From NCBI RefSeq assembly GCF_037949285.1, contig NZ_CP149926.1, positions 1,157,501-1,221,500 of the forward strand: a stretch of 64,000 nucleotides of DNA, written 5' to 3'. A program made the translations under genes and the position numbers. The DNA is from Thioclava sp. GXIMD4216. GTDB lineage: Bacteria; Pseudomonadota; Alphaproteobacteria; Rhodobacterales; Rhodobacteraceae. The notes under the pieces were generated by a model that worked only from the letters and a program-made list of their open reading frames with translations, was not told where the DNA came from and searched no databases. Shown in pieces: positions 1 to 8,463 of this stretch. Every line of letters begins with the position of its first letter. Within the stretch, counting starts at the first letter, position 1.

Positions 1-160
1 GATGGATCCGGCCACCTTGGACCTCTATGACGCGCTGTTGGAAGAATATGATCAGGATCTCTATCTGTGGGTGTCGGGGGCGAAACCCTGCCCGCCGGAG
101 TATCTTCAACTGCTGCAAGTGATTGCGGCCTTTGCGAAAAAACGTCATTCGGTTGCATGA
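1..160 (+). CDS. sdhE: SdhE-type FAD assembly factor, C-terminal part
   Basis: The frame starting at base 2 is open from the window edge to a TGA at 158-160 and encodes the last 53 residues of a small acidic protein. The peptide has the features of the C-terminal half of SdhE (DUF339/YgfY): DALLEEYDQDLYLWVSG followed by a PP-x-Y segment and a short helix. SdhE is a cytoplasmic chaperone that attaches FAD covalently to the succinate dehydrogenase flavoprotein. The N-terminal RGxxE-type region lies outside the window, so the call rests on the C-terminal half only. Confidence 0.7.
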   Translation, partial: MDPATLDLYDALLEEYDQDLYLWVSGAKPCPPEYLQLLQVIAAFAKKRHSVA

Positions 161-311
161 TTCAATTATGGCGGAAGGGGCAAATTGCCTTGCTTCCGCC
201 ATGTTGTCTGAAAATTATTGTCAGATTTGCGATAGATTTAATTCGCTTAACCGAAATTTTGGCATTTTCCCGCATGGTGTCTTTCGGGGCATAGATGATG
301 CGGAGAATGAG

Positions 312-833
312 ATGAGTATAGAACCCCCTATGGGCCAGATGGGCGGCGTGGTCGCGGACCGCGCCATGCAGCAGGGGCTCATGACCGGGTATCTGGACAC
401 GCTGGCCCTTGTGGAACGGCTGCACAGATTGCTGCTGGATGTGATCAAGGACGAATTCGAACGTCTGGCGATCATCGAGATCAATCCGGTTCAGGCCCTT
501 TTGCTGTTCAATGTCGGCGATAACGAGGTCACGGCAGGCGAATTGAAGAGCCGTGGCTATTATCAGGGCTCGAATGTCAGCTATAACCTGAAAAAACTGG
601 TGGAAAACGGCTATATGCACCACCAGCGCTGTGATGTGGACCGCCGCTCGGTGCGGGTCAAGCTGACGGATAAGGGGCGCAAGCTGCATGATGCGGTGCG
701 CGAACTGTTCGAGCGCCATGCTGACGGGATGGGCACGCGTGGCGTGATCGATTTCGAACAGATGGACGAAATGAACCGGACCCTCAAACGTATGGAACGT
801 TACTGGATGGACCAGATCCGGTATATCTACTGA
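312..833 (+). CDS. MarR-family winged-helix regulator, LdtR-like
   Basis: This encodes a 173-residue regulator. The start at 312 (MSIEPPMGQM) has GGAG at 302-305; the same frame is open further upstream but lacks MarR-like sequence there. Residues about 40-150 look like a MarR winged helix: a helical dimerisation segment, a recognition region with YYQGSNVSYNLKKL, then the wing with DVDRRSVRVKLTDKG, a hallmark of MarR proteins. The C-terminus is helical. Length and architecture fit the alphaproteobacterial LdtR group, which controls L,D-transpeptidases and stress genes in Liberibacter. The gene stands alone and ends at a strong terminator. The ligand and targets here cannot be read from the sequence. 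Confidence 0.75.
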   Translation: MSIEPPMGQMGGVVADRAMQQGLMTGYLDTLALVERLHRLLLDVIKDEFERLAIIEINPVQALLLFNVGDNEVTAGELKSRGYYQGSNVSYNLKKLVENGYMHHQRCDVDRRSVRVKLTDKGRKLHDAVRELFERHADGMGTRGVIDFEQMDEMNRTLKRMERYWMDQIRYIY

Positions 834-845
834 GTTTCAGAAAAA

Positions 846-871
846 GGGCAGCGTGGGGCGCTGCCCTTTTT
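846..871 (+). terminator. Rho-independent terminator of the MarR gene
   Basis: An 8-bp perfect GC-rich stem (GGGCAGCG with CGCTGCCC) closes a 5-nt loop and is followed by five T residues. It starts 13 bases after the stop codon of the MarR-family gene. Confidence 0.85.
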
Positions 872-988
872 GGGGAAAGGCCCCGCCGCCTGTCCGCCTA
901 AGGGCACGCCTGTCTTGACGGATATCCCGTTCGGGGGCAGGCTTCGGTTGCCGGATTATCGTGATCCGGATGCCATGCGGGGGATAGG

Positions 989-1372
989 ATGGATAAGGAT
1001 CTGCCGGTCAATGTCTTGGGTGGCCCGTTGGAGCCTTGTTCGCTGGTGCCTCTGACCGGGTTCTTTCGCGATGGCCATTGTAATACCTGCGCCGAGGATC
1101 ATGGCGCCCATACGGTTTGCGCGATCATGACCAAAGAGTTTCTCGCGTGGTCGGCCTATATCGGCAATGACCTCTCGACCCCGCGTCCCGAATACGGATT
1201 CGAGGGCCTCAAACCCGGAGATCGCTGGTGCCTGTGCGCGGGGCGGTTTCTGGAAGCGCATGACGAGGGCTGCGCGCCCGAGATCGTGCTGGAGGCGACC
1301 CATCAGCGCACGCTTGATGTGGTCCCGATCGAGGTCCTACGGCTGCATCGGCATTTGTCGCCTTTTCAATAG
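989..1372 (+). CDS. DUF2237 family protein
   Basis: This encodes 127 residues spanning the length of the DUF2237 family. The typical segments are visible in order: VLGGPLEPCS and TGFFRDGHCNT near the N-terminus, HTVCAIMTKEFL, GNDLSTPRPEYGFEGLKPGD in the middle, then WCLCA and APEIVLEATH. Three Cys-containing motifs (PCS, HCNTC, WCLC) are conserved in the family, which has no established biochemical role. The protein has no signal peptide and is probably cytoplasmic. A secreted protein gene follows 20 bases downstream and may be cotranscribed. Confidence 0.8.
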   Translation: MDKDLPVNVLGGPLEPCSLVPLTGFFRDGHCNTCAEDHGAHTVCAIMTKEFLAWSAYIGNDLSTPRPEYGFEGLKPGDRWCLCAGRFLEAHDEGCAPEIVLEATHQRTLDVVPIEVLRLHRHLSPFQ

Positions 1373-1392
1373 GGGGTTCGACCCTGTTTCTG

Positions 1393-1968
1393 ATGAAGTT
1401 CTTCTTTCTATCCGCATCCTTCTGCCTTGCCGCTTCAGCCGCCCTGTCCCAGCCCATCGTCGAGGGGCCGGTCGTTGAGGAATATCACTTTGACGCGGAT
1501 GGCGATGGGACAGAGGAGCTGATCACCGATCTCACGACGCGCGATCTTGATCGGGTGCTTGTTATCTCGAAGGACACAGCCGAGCCGCCAGTTGTGATTG
1601 GTCCTCTTTGGGCGAACCTCACTATGTTAGACTCGGTTACCTCAACAAAGCCGGGCCGTTTTACCATCGCGACGGGCTGCGATACCTGCGGGCGCAACGG
1701 GAGCAGTTTGCAATGGCATGTGGCCTTCCGCGAGGGGCGGTATATCGTGGCGGGGGTGACTATCGTGCAATCGGACAGATTAAGCGCTGAATCGGTGCTC
1801 TGCGATGTCAATCTTCTGACGGGCCAAGCCGATGTGTCCCGCGACCCGGATATGCCGGAAACGCGCATCACCACGGATGAGCGCGCCCCCGATCTGCTGG
1901 GGCTGCCCAGCGACTACAGCCCGAAGGTCTGCGATGATCTTATCGCGGGCTTCTGGGCTGTGCGATAG
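1393..1968 (+). CDS. secreted protein of unknown function
   Basis: This encodes 191 residues beginning with a typical Sec signal peptide: a short basic start, a hydrophobic stretch to about residue 18, and a small-residue cleavage region (SAALSQ). The mature protein opens with FDADGDGTEELI, an EF-hand/FG-GAP-like acidic motif that may bind calcium. Two cysteines close together (GCDTCGR) could form a disulfide or bind metal. I do not recognise a family for the rest. The last 29 bases overlap the 3' end of the convergent epmA gene. Confidence 0.65.
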   Translation: MKFFFLSASFCLAASAALSQPIVEGPVVEEYHFDADGDGTEELITDLTTRDLDRVLVISKDTAEPPVVIGPLWANLTMLDSVTSTKPGRFTIATGCDTCGRNGSSLQWHVAFREGRYIVAGVTIVQSDRLSAESVLCDVNLLTGQADVSRDPDMPETRITTDERAPDLLGLPSDYSPKVCDDLIAGFWAVR

Positions 1969-2995
1969 GGCTCCAGAGGATGTCGTCGATGCGGGGGGCA
2001 CCTGTGGCCAGCATCACCAGACGGTCAAAGCCGAGCGCGATGCCGGAGGCCTCCGGCATCAGTTCCAGCGCGGCAAGGAAATCCTCGTCCAGCGGGTAGC
2101 GCTCGCCATAGATGCGCTCTTTCTCGTCCATCTCGGCCTCGAAACGGCGGCGTTGCTCGGCGGGGTCGGTGAGCTCTCCGAAGGCATTGGCCAGCTCCAC
2201 CCCGCAGGCGTAAAGCTCGAAGCGTTCCGCCTCGCGCGGGTCATCGGCGCAGGGGCGGGCGAGGGCGGCCTCGGCGGTCGGATAGCGGTCGAGCACGGTG
2301 ATCCGCCCGTGGCCCAGATGCGGTTCGACCCGATCCACCAGCACTTTTGACAGAATATCGGCCCAACCGTCATCCTCGGAAATGGCAAAACCCACCCGCG
2401 CGCATTCGGCGGCCAATGTTGCGCGGTCGGTTGACCCATCGGCGCGGCAGCTGGCCAGCAGGTCGATGCCCGCATAGCGCTGGAAGGCTTCGGCCACCGA
2501 AATCCGTTCCACCGGCGCGAAAGGGTCGCAGGTGATGCCGCGATAGTGCAGGTGATCCGCCCCGCAGGCGCGTGCGGCAAGGGCCAGCATCGCATGGGCA
2601 TCCTCGATCAGCCGGTCATAGGGGGTATCGGCGCGATACCATTCCAGCATGGTGAATTCGGCACTATGGCGGTTGCCGTTTTCGCGGTTGCGCCAGACAT
2701 GGGCGAAGGCGAAGATCCGGGGCTCGCCCGCCGCAAGGATCTTTTTCATCGTGAATTCGGGCGAGGTGTGCAGATACATCCGATGCGCCACCCCGTCATG
2801 GCCGATGAGATCGGTGGCGAAAGCATGCAGATGCGCCTCATTGCCGGGGCTGGTTTGCAGGCAGGCGGGGTCGGTTTCGAGGAAGTCCTGATCGGCAAAC
2901 CACTGCCGGAGCGCGGCCTGAACTTTGTTGCGTGCCAGCAAAAGGGGGCGGCGGTCGGCGTGGCGATGGGGGTGCCACCAGGGTGTTTCGGTCAT
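1940..2995 (-). CDS. epmA: EF-P--(R)-beta-lysine ligase
   Basis: This encodes 351 residues in the EpmA/PoxA/GenX family, a class II lysyl-tRNA synthetase catalytic domain without the anticodon-binding domain. EpmA activates (R)-beta-lysine and attaches it to the conserved lysine of elongation factor P. Visible class II motifs are TSPEF-MKKILAAG and FAHVWRNRE (motif 2) and GIALGFDRLVML near the C-terminus (motif 3). The start chosen at 2995 (MTETPWWHP) gives the normal family length; the frame continues upstream without family-like sequence. It is transcribed divergently from efp, the gene for its substrate, which supports the call. No beta-lysine-forming EpmB gene is in the window. Confidence 0.88.
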   Translation of the reverse strand: MTETPWWHPHRHADRRPLLLARNKVQAALRQWFADQDFLETDPACLQTSPGNEAHLHAFATDLIGHDGVAHRMYLHTSPEFTMKKILAAGEPRIFAFAHVWRNRENGNRHSAEFTMLEWYRADTPYDRLIEDAHAMLALAARACGADHLHYRGITCDPFAPVERISVAEAFQRYAGIDLLASCRADGSTDRATLAAECARVGFAISEDDGWADILSKVLVDRVEPHLGHGRITVLDRYPTAEAALARPCADDPREAERFELYACGVELANAFGELTDPAEQRRRFEAEMDEKERIYGERYPLDEDFLAALELMPEASGIALGFDRLVMLATGAPRIDDILWSPIAQPRSPR

Positions 2996-3132
2996 CTCTT
3001 GCGCTTTCGAACAGGCTTTGAACTGGAAATCCGTCTTCAGATGGTTTAGGCGACGGGGCATCCGGGCGCCAGTCTTCACGCCGTGCCTGAGCCTCATTTG
3101 CCCAAGCGGGCATCTCGTTCAAAGGAAATGCA

Positions 3133-3702
3133 ATGGTTAAAGTCATCGCCTCGCAGCTGCGCAAGGGCAATGTTGTCGAAATCGACAGCCACCTCTATGT
3201 CGTTCTGACGGCAGAAAGCTTCCACCCCGGCAAGGGCACTCCGGTGACCCAGGTCAATATGCGCCGCATCTCGGATGGCACCAAAGTCTCCGAACGCTGG
3301 AAAACCACCGAAGGTGTGGAGCGCGCGCATGTCGAAGAGCGTGAATTCGACTTCCTCTATGAAGATGGCGAAGGCTATCACTTCATGGAACCCACCACCT
3401 ACGAACAGGTTGCCGTGTCCGAGGACGTGATCGGCGATGCGAAAGTGTTCCTGCGCGACGGGATCCGCTGCTGGCTGAAAACCTATAATGATGGCGTGAT
3501 CGCGATCGAACTGCCGCAGAAGGTCACCGTGGAAGTCGAAGAGACCGAGCCGGTTGTCAAAGGCCAGACGGCGTCCTCGTCCTACAAGCCCTCGACCTGC
3601 ACCGGTGGTATCCGTGTGATGGTGCCGCCGCATATCGGCGTGGGCACCCGCATCGTGATCAACACCGAGGATCTGGCCTATCAGGAGCGCGCCAAGGACT
3701 GA
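3133..3702 (+). CDS. efp: translation elongation factor P
   Basis: This encodes 189 residues, the normal length of EF-P, with the three-barrel architecture (KOW-like, OB, and C-terminal OB domains). EF-P binds between the P and E sites of the ribosome and relieves stalling at polyproline stretches. The modifiable lysine is K34 in the loop HPGKGTP, which fits lysine-type modification by the EpmA encoded divergently next door. The C-terminus contains the conserved [21 protein letters not shown] region. The gene is monocistronic and ends at a terminator about 45 bases downstream. Confidence 0.95.
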   Translation: MVKVIASQLRKGNVVEIDSHLYVVLTAESFHPGKGTPVTQVNMRRISDGTKVSERWKTTEGVERAHVEEREFDFLYEDGEGYHFMEPTTYEQVAVSEDVIGDAKVFLRDGIRCWLKTYNDGVIAIELPQKVTVEVEETEPVVKGQTASSSYKPSTCTGGIRVMVPPHIGVGTRIVINTEDLAYQERAKD

Positions 3703-3744
3703 GGGTCCGGCGTTTCGGGTCCGAAAGGGCCACGGCTTCTTTGC

Positions 3745-3773
3745 AAAGGCGCTCTTCAGGGGGCGCCTTTCTT
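3745..3773 (+). terminator. Rho-independent terminator of efp
   Basis: An 8-bp stem AAAGGCGC/GCGCCTTT with a 10-nt loop is followed by a short CTT run, 42 bases after the efp stop codon. The A-tract before the stem could make it partly bidirectional. Confidence 0.65.
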
Positions 3774-3871
3774 CATGCGGGCGTCATGGCAAAATGCGCC
3801 AGATCAAAGAGGCGGAACTGTAACGGATTTATGTCGTTGTCGAAGGGGATCTCACAGGGAGATGTTGCGCC

Positions 3872-4099
3872 ATGACACTGACGGACACGTTGCATCATTT
3901 TACCAACCGGTTGACCGGCCATCCGCAGGGGCCGTTCCATCTGCATGACATCTACGGACCGCAATGGGCGGCGTTTTCTGTCGAGGACAAGCTGAGGCTG
4001 GGGCGCGATTTTCTGATCCATGTCCGGCAGGGGGCCATTCCGCAGGTCCATGACAGCGGGCAGAGCGATCTGCAGGGGCGGGTCTTCGTGAAAGGCTGA
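3872..4099 (+). CDS. small DUF1413-like protein
   Basis: This encodes 75 residues starting at an ATG preceded by GGGAG. The layout 'HDIYGPQW-x5-DKLRLGRDF' followed by a short C-terminal QGRVFVK segment resembles DUF1413 proteins, whose function is unknown. The coding 3' end lies 9 bases from the convergent irr gene. The protein is short, soluble and without a signal peptide. The family call is from pattern only. Confidence 0.55.
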   Translation: MTLTDTLHHFTNRLTGHPQGPFHLHDIYGPQWAAFSVEDKLRLGRDFLIHVRQGAIPQVHDSGQSDLQGRVFVKG

Positions 4100-4108
4100 A
4101 GGGTGTGG

Positions 4109-4525
4109 CTACAGCTTGCGCAGCCGCACCACCACATCGACCGAGGCAATCTCGTATCCCTCTGGCGGGGTCGGGAGCTTGGTGATCTGCATGTCTTCTT
4201 TGGGCGCATCGGAAATGCGGGCCTCGTCCTCCCAGAAGAAATGCGGATGGTCATCCATGCGGGTGTCGAAATAGCTGCGCGTGCCATCTACCGTGACCTC
4301 ATGCATGAGGCCCGCATCGCAGAACGCGCGCAGGGTATTGTAGACGGTGGCAAGCGAGACACGCTCGCCGGCATCCAGTGCCGAGGTATGCAGCAGCTCG
4401 GCGGTCACATGGCGGTCCTCGCCATCGCCCACAAGCAAGGACGCCAGCGAAAGGCGCTGGCGGGTGGGGCGCAATCCCCCTTTGGCAAGCCATTGCTGGC
4501 CACGGTCGCGTGCGTTGGGTGCCAT
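4109..4525 (-). CDS. irr: Irr-type iron response regulator (Fur superfamily)
   Basis: This encodes 138 residues of the Fur superfamily in the Irr branch. The N-terminal winged helix contains GLRPTRQRL and the recognition helix ERVSLATVYNTLRAF; the dimerisation/metal domain follows with DDHPHFF. Irr in alphaproteobacteria controls haem synthesis and iron uptake according to haem status. The triple-histidine haem-sensing motif is reduced here to H-P-H, and no N-terminal GCPWHD haem regulatory motif is present, so haem responsiveness may be weak. It is divergent from fabA across about 210 bp, the arrangement seen in Rhodobacterales. Confidence 0.85.
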   Translation of the reverse strand: MAPNARDRGQQWLAKGGLRPTRQRLSLASLLVGDGEDRHVTAELLHTSALDAGERVSLATVYNTLRAFCDAGLMHEVTVDGTRSYFDTRMDDHPHFFWEDEARISDAPKEDMQITKLPTPPEGYEIASVDVVVRLRKL

Positions 4526-4737
4526 TTAATCCGTTTCTCCTCACCCCAATATGCGCTTGGGGCGGGAAAGTTTCAATCTGGCTGCGTGCAAACTTCATAA
4601 AAATGTCGCATATGTCGCGCGGAATTGGCACCCCCAGTTGCATTTGACGCAGGTCGCAAAGCGTCAGCAGCCTTGCGTCTTTGCCTAGACGGGTGTTAGA
4701 GGGAACGAAACTGGACCCAAGGGGGGAAGAATATTCC

Positions 4738-5247
4738 ATGGCAGGCTTTCCGACGAGCTTCGACCGGGACGAATTACTGAAATGCGCACGCGGCGAGCTG
4801 TTTGGCCCCGGCAATGCGCAATTGCCCGCACCGCCCATGCTGATGATGGACCGTATCACCGAGATTTCCGGTGATGGCGGCGAATTCGGCAAGGGTCATG
4901 TTGTGGCCGAGTTCGACATCAAGCCGGATCTTTGGTTCTTTGATTGCCACTTCCCCGGCAACCCGATCATGCCGGGCTGTCTGGGCCTTGACGGTCTGTG
5001 GCAGCTTACCGGCTTCAACCTTGGCTGGCGCGGCTGGCAAGGGCGCGGCTATGCGCTGGGTGTGGGCGAGGTCAAGCTGACCGGCATGGTGCGCCCCGAA
5101 CGCAAGATGCTGACCTACAAGGTCGATTTCACCAAAGCCGTGCAAACACGCCGCCTGACCATGGGCGTGGCCAACGGGATCGTCGAAGCCGATGGCGAGG
5201 TGATCTATGTGGTCAAGGATATGAAGGTCGCTCTCTCCGAGAGCTGA
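4738..5247 (+). CDS. fabA: 3-hydroxydecanoyl-ACP dehydratase/isomerase
   Basis: This encodes 169 residues, the usual FabA length. FabA dehydrates beta-hydroxyacyl-ACP and isomerises trans-2- to cis-3-decenoyl-ACP, the branch point to unsaturated fatty acids. The active site is visible as [21 protein letters not shown], with catalytic His71 and Asp85. The start at 4738 (MAGFPTSF) follows a GGGGGGAAGAA Shine-Dalgarno stretch; the frame upstream is open but not conserved. It is the first gene of fabA-fabB-fabI, with 28 bases to fabB. The 210-bp irr-fabA gap holds an AT-rich stretch around 4595-4610 that probably carries the divergent promoters; I could not assign -35/-10 boxes with confidence. 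Confidence 0.95.
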   Translation: MAGFPTSFDRDELLKCARGELFGPGNAQLPAPPMLMMDRITEISGDGGEFGKGHVVAEFDIKPDLWFFDCHFPGNPIMPGCLGLDGLWQLTGFNLGWRGWQGRGYALGVGEVKLTGMVRPERKMLTYKVDFTKAVQTRRLTMGVANGIVEADGEVIYVVKDMKVALSES

Positions 5248-5275
5248 TCCGAGACAGATTACGAGGAGGCCAGCT

Positions 5276-6502
5276 ATGCGCCGTGTCGTTATTACCGGTC
5301 TGGGCATCGTCAGCCCGATCGGCAACTCCGCCGAAGAAGTCACCGCCAGCCTGCGCGCGGGCAAATCGGGGATCACCTTCCAGCAAGACTATGCCGACCG
5401 TGGCTTCCGTAGCCAGGTCGCCGGTGTGCCGGAGGTCGATTTCGAGGCGCTGATCGACAAGCGCCAACTGCGCTTCATGGGGCCGACTGCGGCTTATGCC
5501 TATATCGCCATGCAGCAGGCGATCGCGGATTCGGGCCTGTCGGACGATCAGGTCTCGAACGAGCGCACGGGGCTTGTGGCAGGCTCGGGTGGTCCGTCGA
5601 CCTCGAGCGTGTTCCAGGCGCATAGCATCACCGTTGAAAAGGGCAGCCCCAAGCGGATGGGCCCCTTCATGGTGACGAAGGCCATGTCCTCGACCGTCTC
5701 GGCCTGTCTCGCGACGCCCTTCAAGATCAAGGGTGTGAACTACTCGATCACCTCGGCCTGCTCGACCTCGGCACATTGCATCGGCAACGCGGCCGAGCTG
5801 ATCCAGATGGGCAAGCAGGATGTCGTCTTTGCAGGCGGTGGCGAGGAAGTCGACTGGACGCTGTCGTGCCTGTTTGACGCGATGGGCGCGATGTCGTCGA
5901 AATATAACGATGCGCCGGAAACGGCTGCGCGTGCCTTTGATGCGACCCGCGACGGGTTTGTCATCGGTGGCGGCGGCGGTATTCTGGTTCTCGAAGAGCT
6001 GGAACATGCCAAGGCCCGTGGTGCCAAGATCTATGCCGAAGTCACCGGCTATGGCGCGACCTCGGATGGGTATGACATGGTGGCGCCTTCGGGTGAGGGC
6101 GGCGAGCGCGCGATGCGTCTGGCCACCGCAACCCTGCCGGAAGGCCGTAAGGTTACCTATATCAACGCGCATGGCACCTCGACCCCCGTGGGCGATGTGC
6201 GCGAGGTCGAAGCTGTCCGCCGCGTGCTGGGCGAAGACCATGCGCCGATCTCCTCGACCAAGTCGATGACCGGCCACGCGCTGGGGGCTGCGGGCGTCAA
6301 CGAGGCGATCTATTCGCTGCTGATGCTGCAGGGCGGCTTCATTGCGCCCTCGATCAACGTGACCGAGCTTGATCCGGCGCTGCGTCCCGAAGAGATCGCG
6401 ACCCGGCTGATCGACAATGTCGAGCATGATTCCGTCCTGTCCAACAGCTTCGGCTTTGGCGGCACCAACGCATCGCTCGTCATGAGCAAGTACCAAGAGT
6501 AA
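5276..6502 (+). CDS. fabB: beta-ketoacyl-ACP synthase I
   Basis: This encodes 408 residues of the KAS I/II thiolase fold. The catalytic triad is visible: Cys162 in [10 protein letters not shown], His299 in [11 protein letters not shown] and His334 in [12 protein letters not shown]. FabB condenses malonyl-ACP with acyl-ACP and, together with FabA, elongates the cis-unsaturated intermediate. The C-terminal [11 protein letters not shown] motif is also present. A GAGGAGG Shine-Dalgarno precedes the ATG. It is the middle gene of the operon and lies 12 bases before fabI. Confidence 0.95.
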   Translation: MRRVVITGLGIVSPIGNSAEEVTASLRAGKSGITFQQDYADRGFRSQVAGVPEVDFEALIDKRQLRFMGPTAAYAYIAMQQAIADSGLSDDQVSNERTGLVAGSGGPSTSSVFQAHSITVEKGSPKRMGPFMVTKAMSSTVSACLATPFKIKGVNYSITSACSTSAHCIGNAAELIQMGKQDVVFAGGGEEVDWTLSCLFDAMGAMSSKYNDAPETAARAFDATRDGFVIGGGGGILVLEELEHAKARGAKIYAEVTGYGATSDGYDMVAPSGEGGERAMRLATATLPEGRKVTYINAHGTSTPVGDVREVEAVRRVLGEDHAPISSTKSMTGHALGAAGVNEAIYSLLMLQGGFIAPSINVTELDPALRPEEIATRLIDNVEHDSVLSNSFGFGGTNASLVMSKYQE

Positions 6503-6514
6503 GGGGTCGCCTGA

Positions 6515-7303
6515 ATGGCCGAGTTGATGAAGGGCAAGCGCGGGCTTGTCATGGGGGTGGCCAATGACCGCTCCATCGCATGGGGGATCGCCAAGGCGCT
6601 GGCCGAGGAAGGCGCAGAACTGGCGTTTTCCTATCAGGGCGAGGCCTTCGGCAAGCGCGTGCAGCCGCTGGCAGAGTCGCTGGGCTCGTCCTTCCTTGTG
6701 GATGTGGATGTGACCGATGATGCCTCGATGGATGCGGCTTTTGCCCGTCTGAAAGACGAGTGGGGCAGCCTTGATTTCATCGTTCATGCGATTGCCTATT
6801 CCGACAAGAACGAGCTGGCGGGCCGTTTCATCAATACTACCCGCGAGAACTTCAAGAACTCGCTGTCGATCAGCTGCTTCAGCCTGATCGATATCGGTCG
6901 CCGTGCCGAAGAGCTGATGCCGAATGGCGGCTCGATTATCACGCTGACCTATGCCGGTTCCAACCGCGTGACGCCCTTCTATAACGTGATGGGCGTGGCC
7001 AAGGCGGCACTCGAATCCTCGGTGCGCTATCTGGCCAACGACCTTGGTCCGCAGGGCATCCGCGTGAACGCGATCTCGCCCGGTCCGATGAAAACGCTGG
7101 CGGGGGCCGCCATTGGTGGCGCGCGCAAGACCTTCCGCCACACGGAGGCCAATAGCCCGCTGCGGTCGAACGCGACGCTGGAATCGATCGGCGGCACGGC
7201 TGTCTGGCTGTCGTCGGATTACGGCGCCTGCACTACTGGCGAGACGATTATGGTCGATTGCGGCTATCACGTCTTGGGCATGCCCCAGACCGAGAACCTG
7301 TGA
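6515..7303 (+). CDS. fabI: enoyl-ACP reductase (NADH), FabI
   Basis: This encodes 262 residues of the short-chain dehydrogenase fold. FabI carries out the last step of each fatty acid elongation round. The glycine-rich cofactor region is MGVANDRSIAWGIAKALA, and the FabI-type catalytic pair Tyr156/Lys163 lies in FYNVMGVAKAALE with the extra conserved tyrosine at 146 (LTYAGS). It closes the fab operon and is followed by a strong terminator. The three enzymes together supply unsaturated and saturated acyl chains for membrane lipids. Confidence 0.95.
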   Translation: MAELMKGKRGLVMGVANDRSIAWGIAKALAEEGAELAFSYQGEAFGKRVQPLAESLGSSFLVDVDVTDDASMDAAFARLKDEWGSLDFIVHAIAYSDKNELAGRFINTTRENFKNSLSISCFSLIDIGRRAEELMPNGGSIITLTYAGSNRVTPFYNVMGVAKAALESSVRYLANDLGPQGIRVNAISPGPMKTLAGAAIGGARKTFRHTEANSPLRSNATLESIGGTAVWLSSDYGACTTGETIMVDCGYHVLGMPQTENL

Positions 7304-7320
7304 TCGGGTTTACAGAATTG

Positions 7321-7352
7321 AAAAGGCCCCGAGGAAACTCGGGGCCTTTTTC
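7321..7352 (+). terminator. terminator of the fab operon, probably bidirectional
   Basis: A 9-bp perfect stem GGCCCCGAG/CTCGGGGCC closes a GAAA-type loop, with AAAA before and TTTTTC after it. The flanking A and T tracts would allow termination on both strands. Confidence 0.9.
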
Positions 7353-7636
7353 ATGAGGTGGCGGAAACCGCAGCAACCGTTGGGAGGTTGAATTTCCCGA
7401 GGACCTGAAAAATCAGGTGGGCGCCAGGTAACAAGGCCAAGACCCTGACAGAGCCAGCTCCCTCGGAATCGGTATAGGCCACTGGAAAGACGTTCCCGTT
7501 ACGAGAAGAGCAGTAACCGCCGAATCCACAGATAGGAAAGCGTGCAGCTCTGCGCAAGCCCCTTGATGACATGCGGGGGTAACTTGTGAGGGGAAGGGGG
7601 CTGGACTTATGTTCTGGCTTCGTTCATTTTCGGGCT
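7353..7636. other. intergenic region with possible structured RNA
   Basis: There is no convincing gene in these 284 bases. A nested fold is visible: TTCCCGAGG at 7394-7402 can pair with CCTCGGAA at 7461-7468 (one bulge), and inside it ACCTGA-AAAA-TCAGGT (7403-7418) forms a perfect 6-bp hairpin. The fab terminator is bidirectional, so a minus-strand transcript running from about 7570 would also stop there. A minus-strand 73-codon frame (7351-7572) exists but lacks a Shine-Dalgarno and family likeness. This could be a small RNA, or only an inactive spacer. Confidence 0.3.
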
Positions 7637-8107
7637 ATGTCCGATAGCCGATCTCTTTCCGATATGCAGCCGGGTCAGGTGCTGGCCCGTGGTGTGGCGC
7701 GTGCGCTGGCCGATCTGGGGCTGGCCTCGGTGCTGGAGATGCCGCTCCGCCCGCGCCTACGTGCCGATGTGATGGGGCTGACCCGTAAGGGCGAGATCTG
7801 GATTGTCGAATGCAAATCGAGCCGTGCGGATTTTACATCCGACCGTAAATGGCAGGGCTATCTGGACTGGTGCGACCGCTATTTCTGGGCGGTGGATGCT
7901 ACATTCCCTCTGGAGCTTCTGCCCGAGGATACGGGGCTGTTTATCGCCGATGGCTATGGGGCTGAAATGCTGCGCGACGCCCCCGAGGCGCGTCTGGCCC
8001 CCGCCCGTCGCAAGGCGCTGACGCTGGATTTCGCGCGGGTGGCAGCCGCGCGGCTTCAAGGCTTTCGTGACCCGTCCTTGCCGGTTCTGCCCGAAGCCGC
8101 CCGCTGA
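7637..8107 (+). CDS. mmcB: MmcB-family DNA repair protein
   Basis: This encodes 156 residues in the MmcB/COG5321 family of alphaproteobacteria. The fold resembles a PD-(D/E)xK-type nuclease: ADVMGLTRKGEIWIVECKSSRADF carries the D...ExK signature at about residues 38-60, followed by KWQGYLDWCDRYFW. In Caulobacter, MmcB acts with the ImuABC translesion pathway after DNA damage. The start at 7637 (MSDSRSLSDMQPG) is chosen on family length; the upstream frame is open but unlike the family. It converges on the DUF6324-type gene, two bases apart. Confidence 0.85.
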   Translation: MSDSRSLSDMQPGQVLARGVARALADLGLASVLEMPLRPRLRADVMGLTRKGEIWIVECKSSRADFTSDRKWQGYLDWCDRYFWAVDATFPLELLPEDTGLFIADGYGAEMLRDAPEARLAPARRKALTLDFARVAAARLQGFRDPSLPVLPEAAR

Positions 8108-8109
8108 GA

Positions 8110-8334
8110 TTATTTCTTTTTCTTGGGCGATTTGCCGCTGCCGGTTTCGGCTTGGATCTGGCGGGCCGCATCGGCTGCCGCGCGCAGTTCTTCGGCGATC
8201 TCTTCGGCCTCGTCAGGATCGAAATCCATCGGCAGATCGAGCCCGTCCCCTTCCAGATAGATTCGCACCATACCGCGATCGGTCGGACCGATTTGCAGGT
8301 TCGCGGCGGTTTCATGTTCGCTGTTGATGCTCAT
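8110..8334 (-). CDS. small DUF6324-type protein
   Basis: This encodes 74 residues, acidic in the middle (DFDPDEAEEIAEELRAAADAAR) and ending in a lysine-rich tail. The N-terminal half, AANLQIGPTDRGMVRIYLEG, matches the pattern of the alphaproteobacterial DUF6324 family, whose role is unknown. It is monocistronic and convergent with mmcB. Confidence 0.65.
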   Translation of the reverse strand: MSINSEHETAANLQIGPTDRGMVRIYLEGDGLDLPMDFDPDEAEEIAEELRAAADAARQIQAETGSGKSPKKKK

Positions 8335-8422
8335 ATCCTGTCTCCGATTGGGGTGTTGCGCGTTGCCTAGACGTGATTATGGGCTGAGGCAAGGAAAATG
8401 CCAAAAACCTGTCACACCCCCC

Positions 8423-8451
8423 TTGCAATCCTCCGCAGCAATCGGTAAATC
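8423..8451 (+). promoter_or_regulatory. sigma70-type promoter of tRNA-His
   Basis: TTGCAA at 8423-8428 and TAAATC at 8446-8451 are separated by a 17-base spacer, and the tRNA begins 12 bases after the -10 box. Confidence 0.5.
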
Positions 8452-8463
8452 CCGCCTCACGGT

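Noticed and set aside
5213..7270. 685-codon minus-strand frame opposite fabB/fabI
   Set aside because: Shadow of two well-defined fatty acid genes.
7351..7572. 73-codon minus-strand frame behind fabI
   Set aside because: No Shine-Dalgarno and no family-like pattern; it also starts at the terminator of the fab operon.
7353..7600. 6S, SRP or RNase P RNA gene behind fabI
   Set aside because: None of the diagnostic sequences (for example the SRP tetraloop region, the RNase P AGGAAAGUCC or a closing 6S stem) could be matched.
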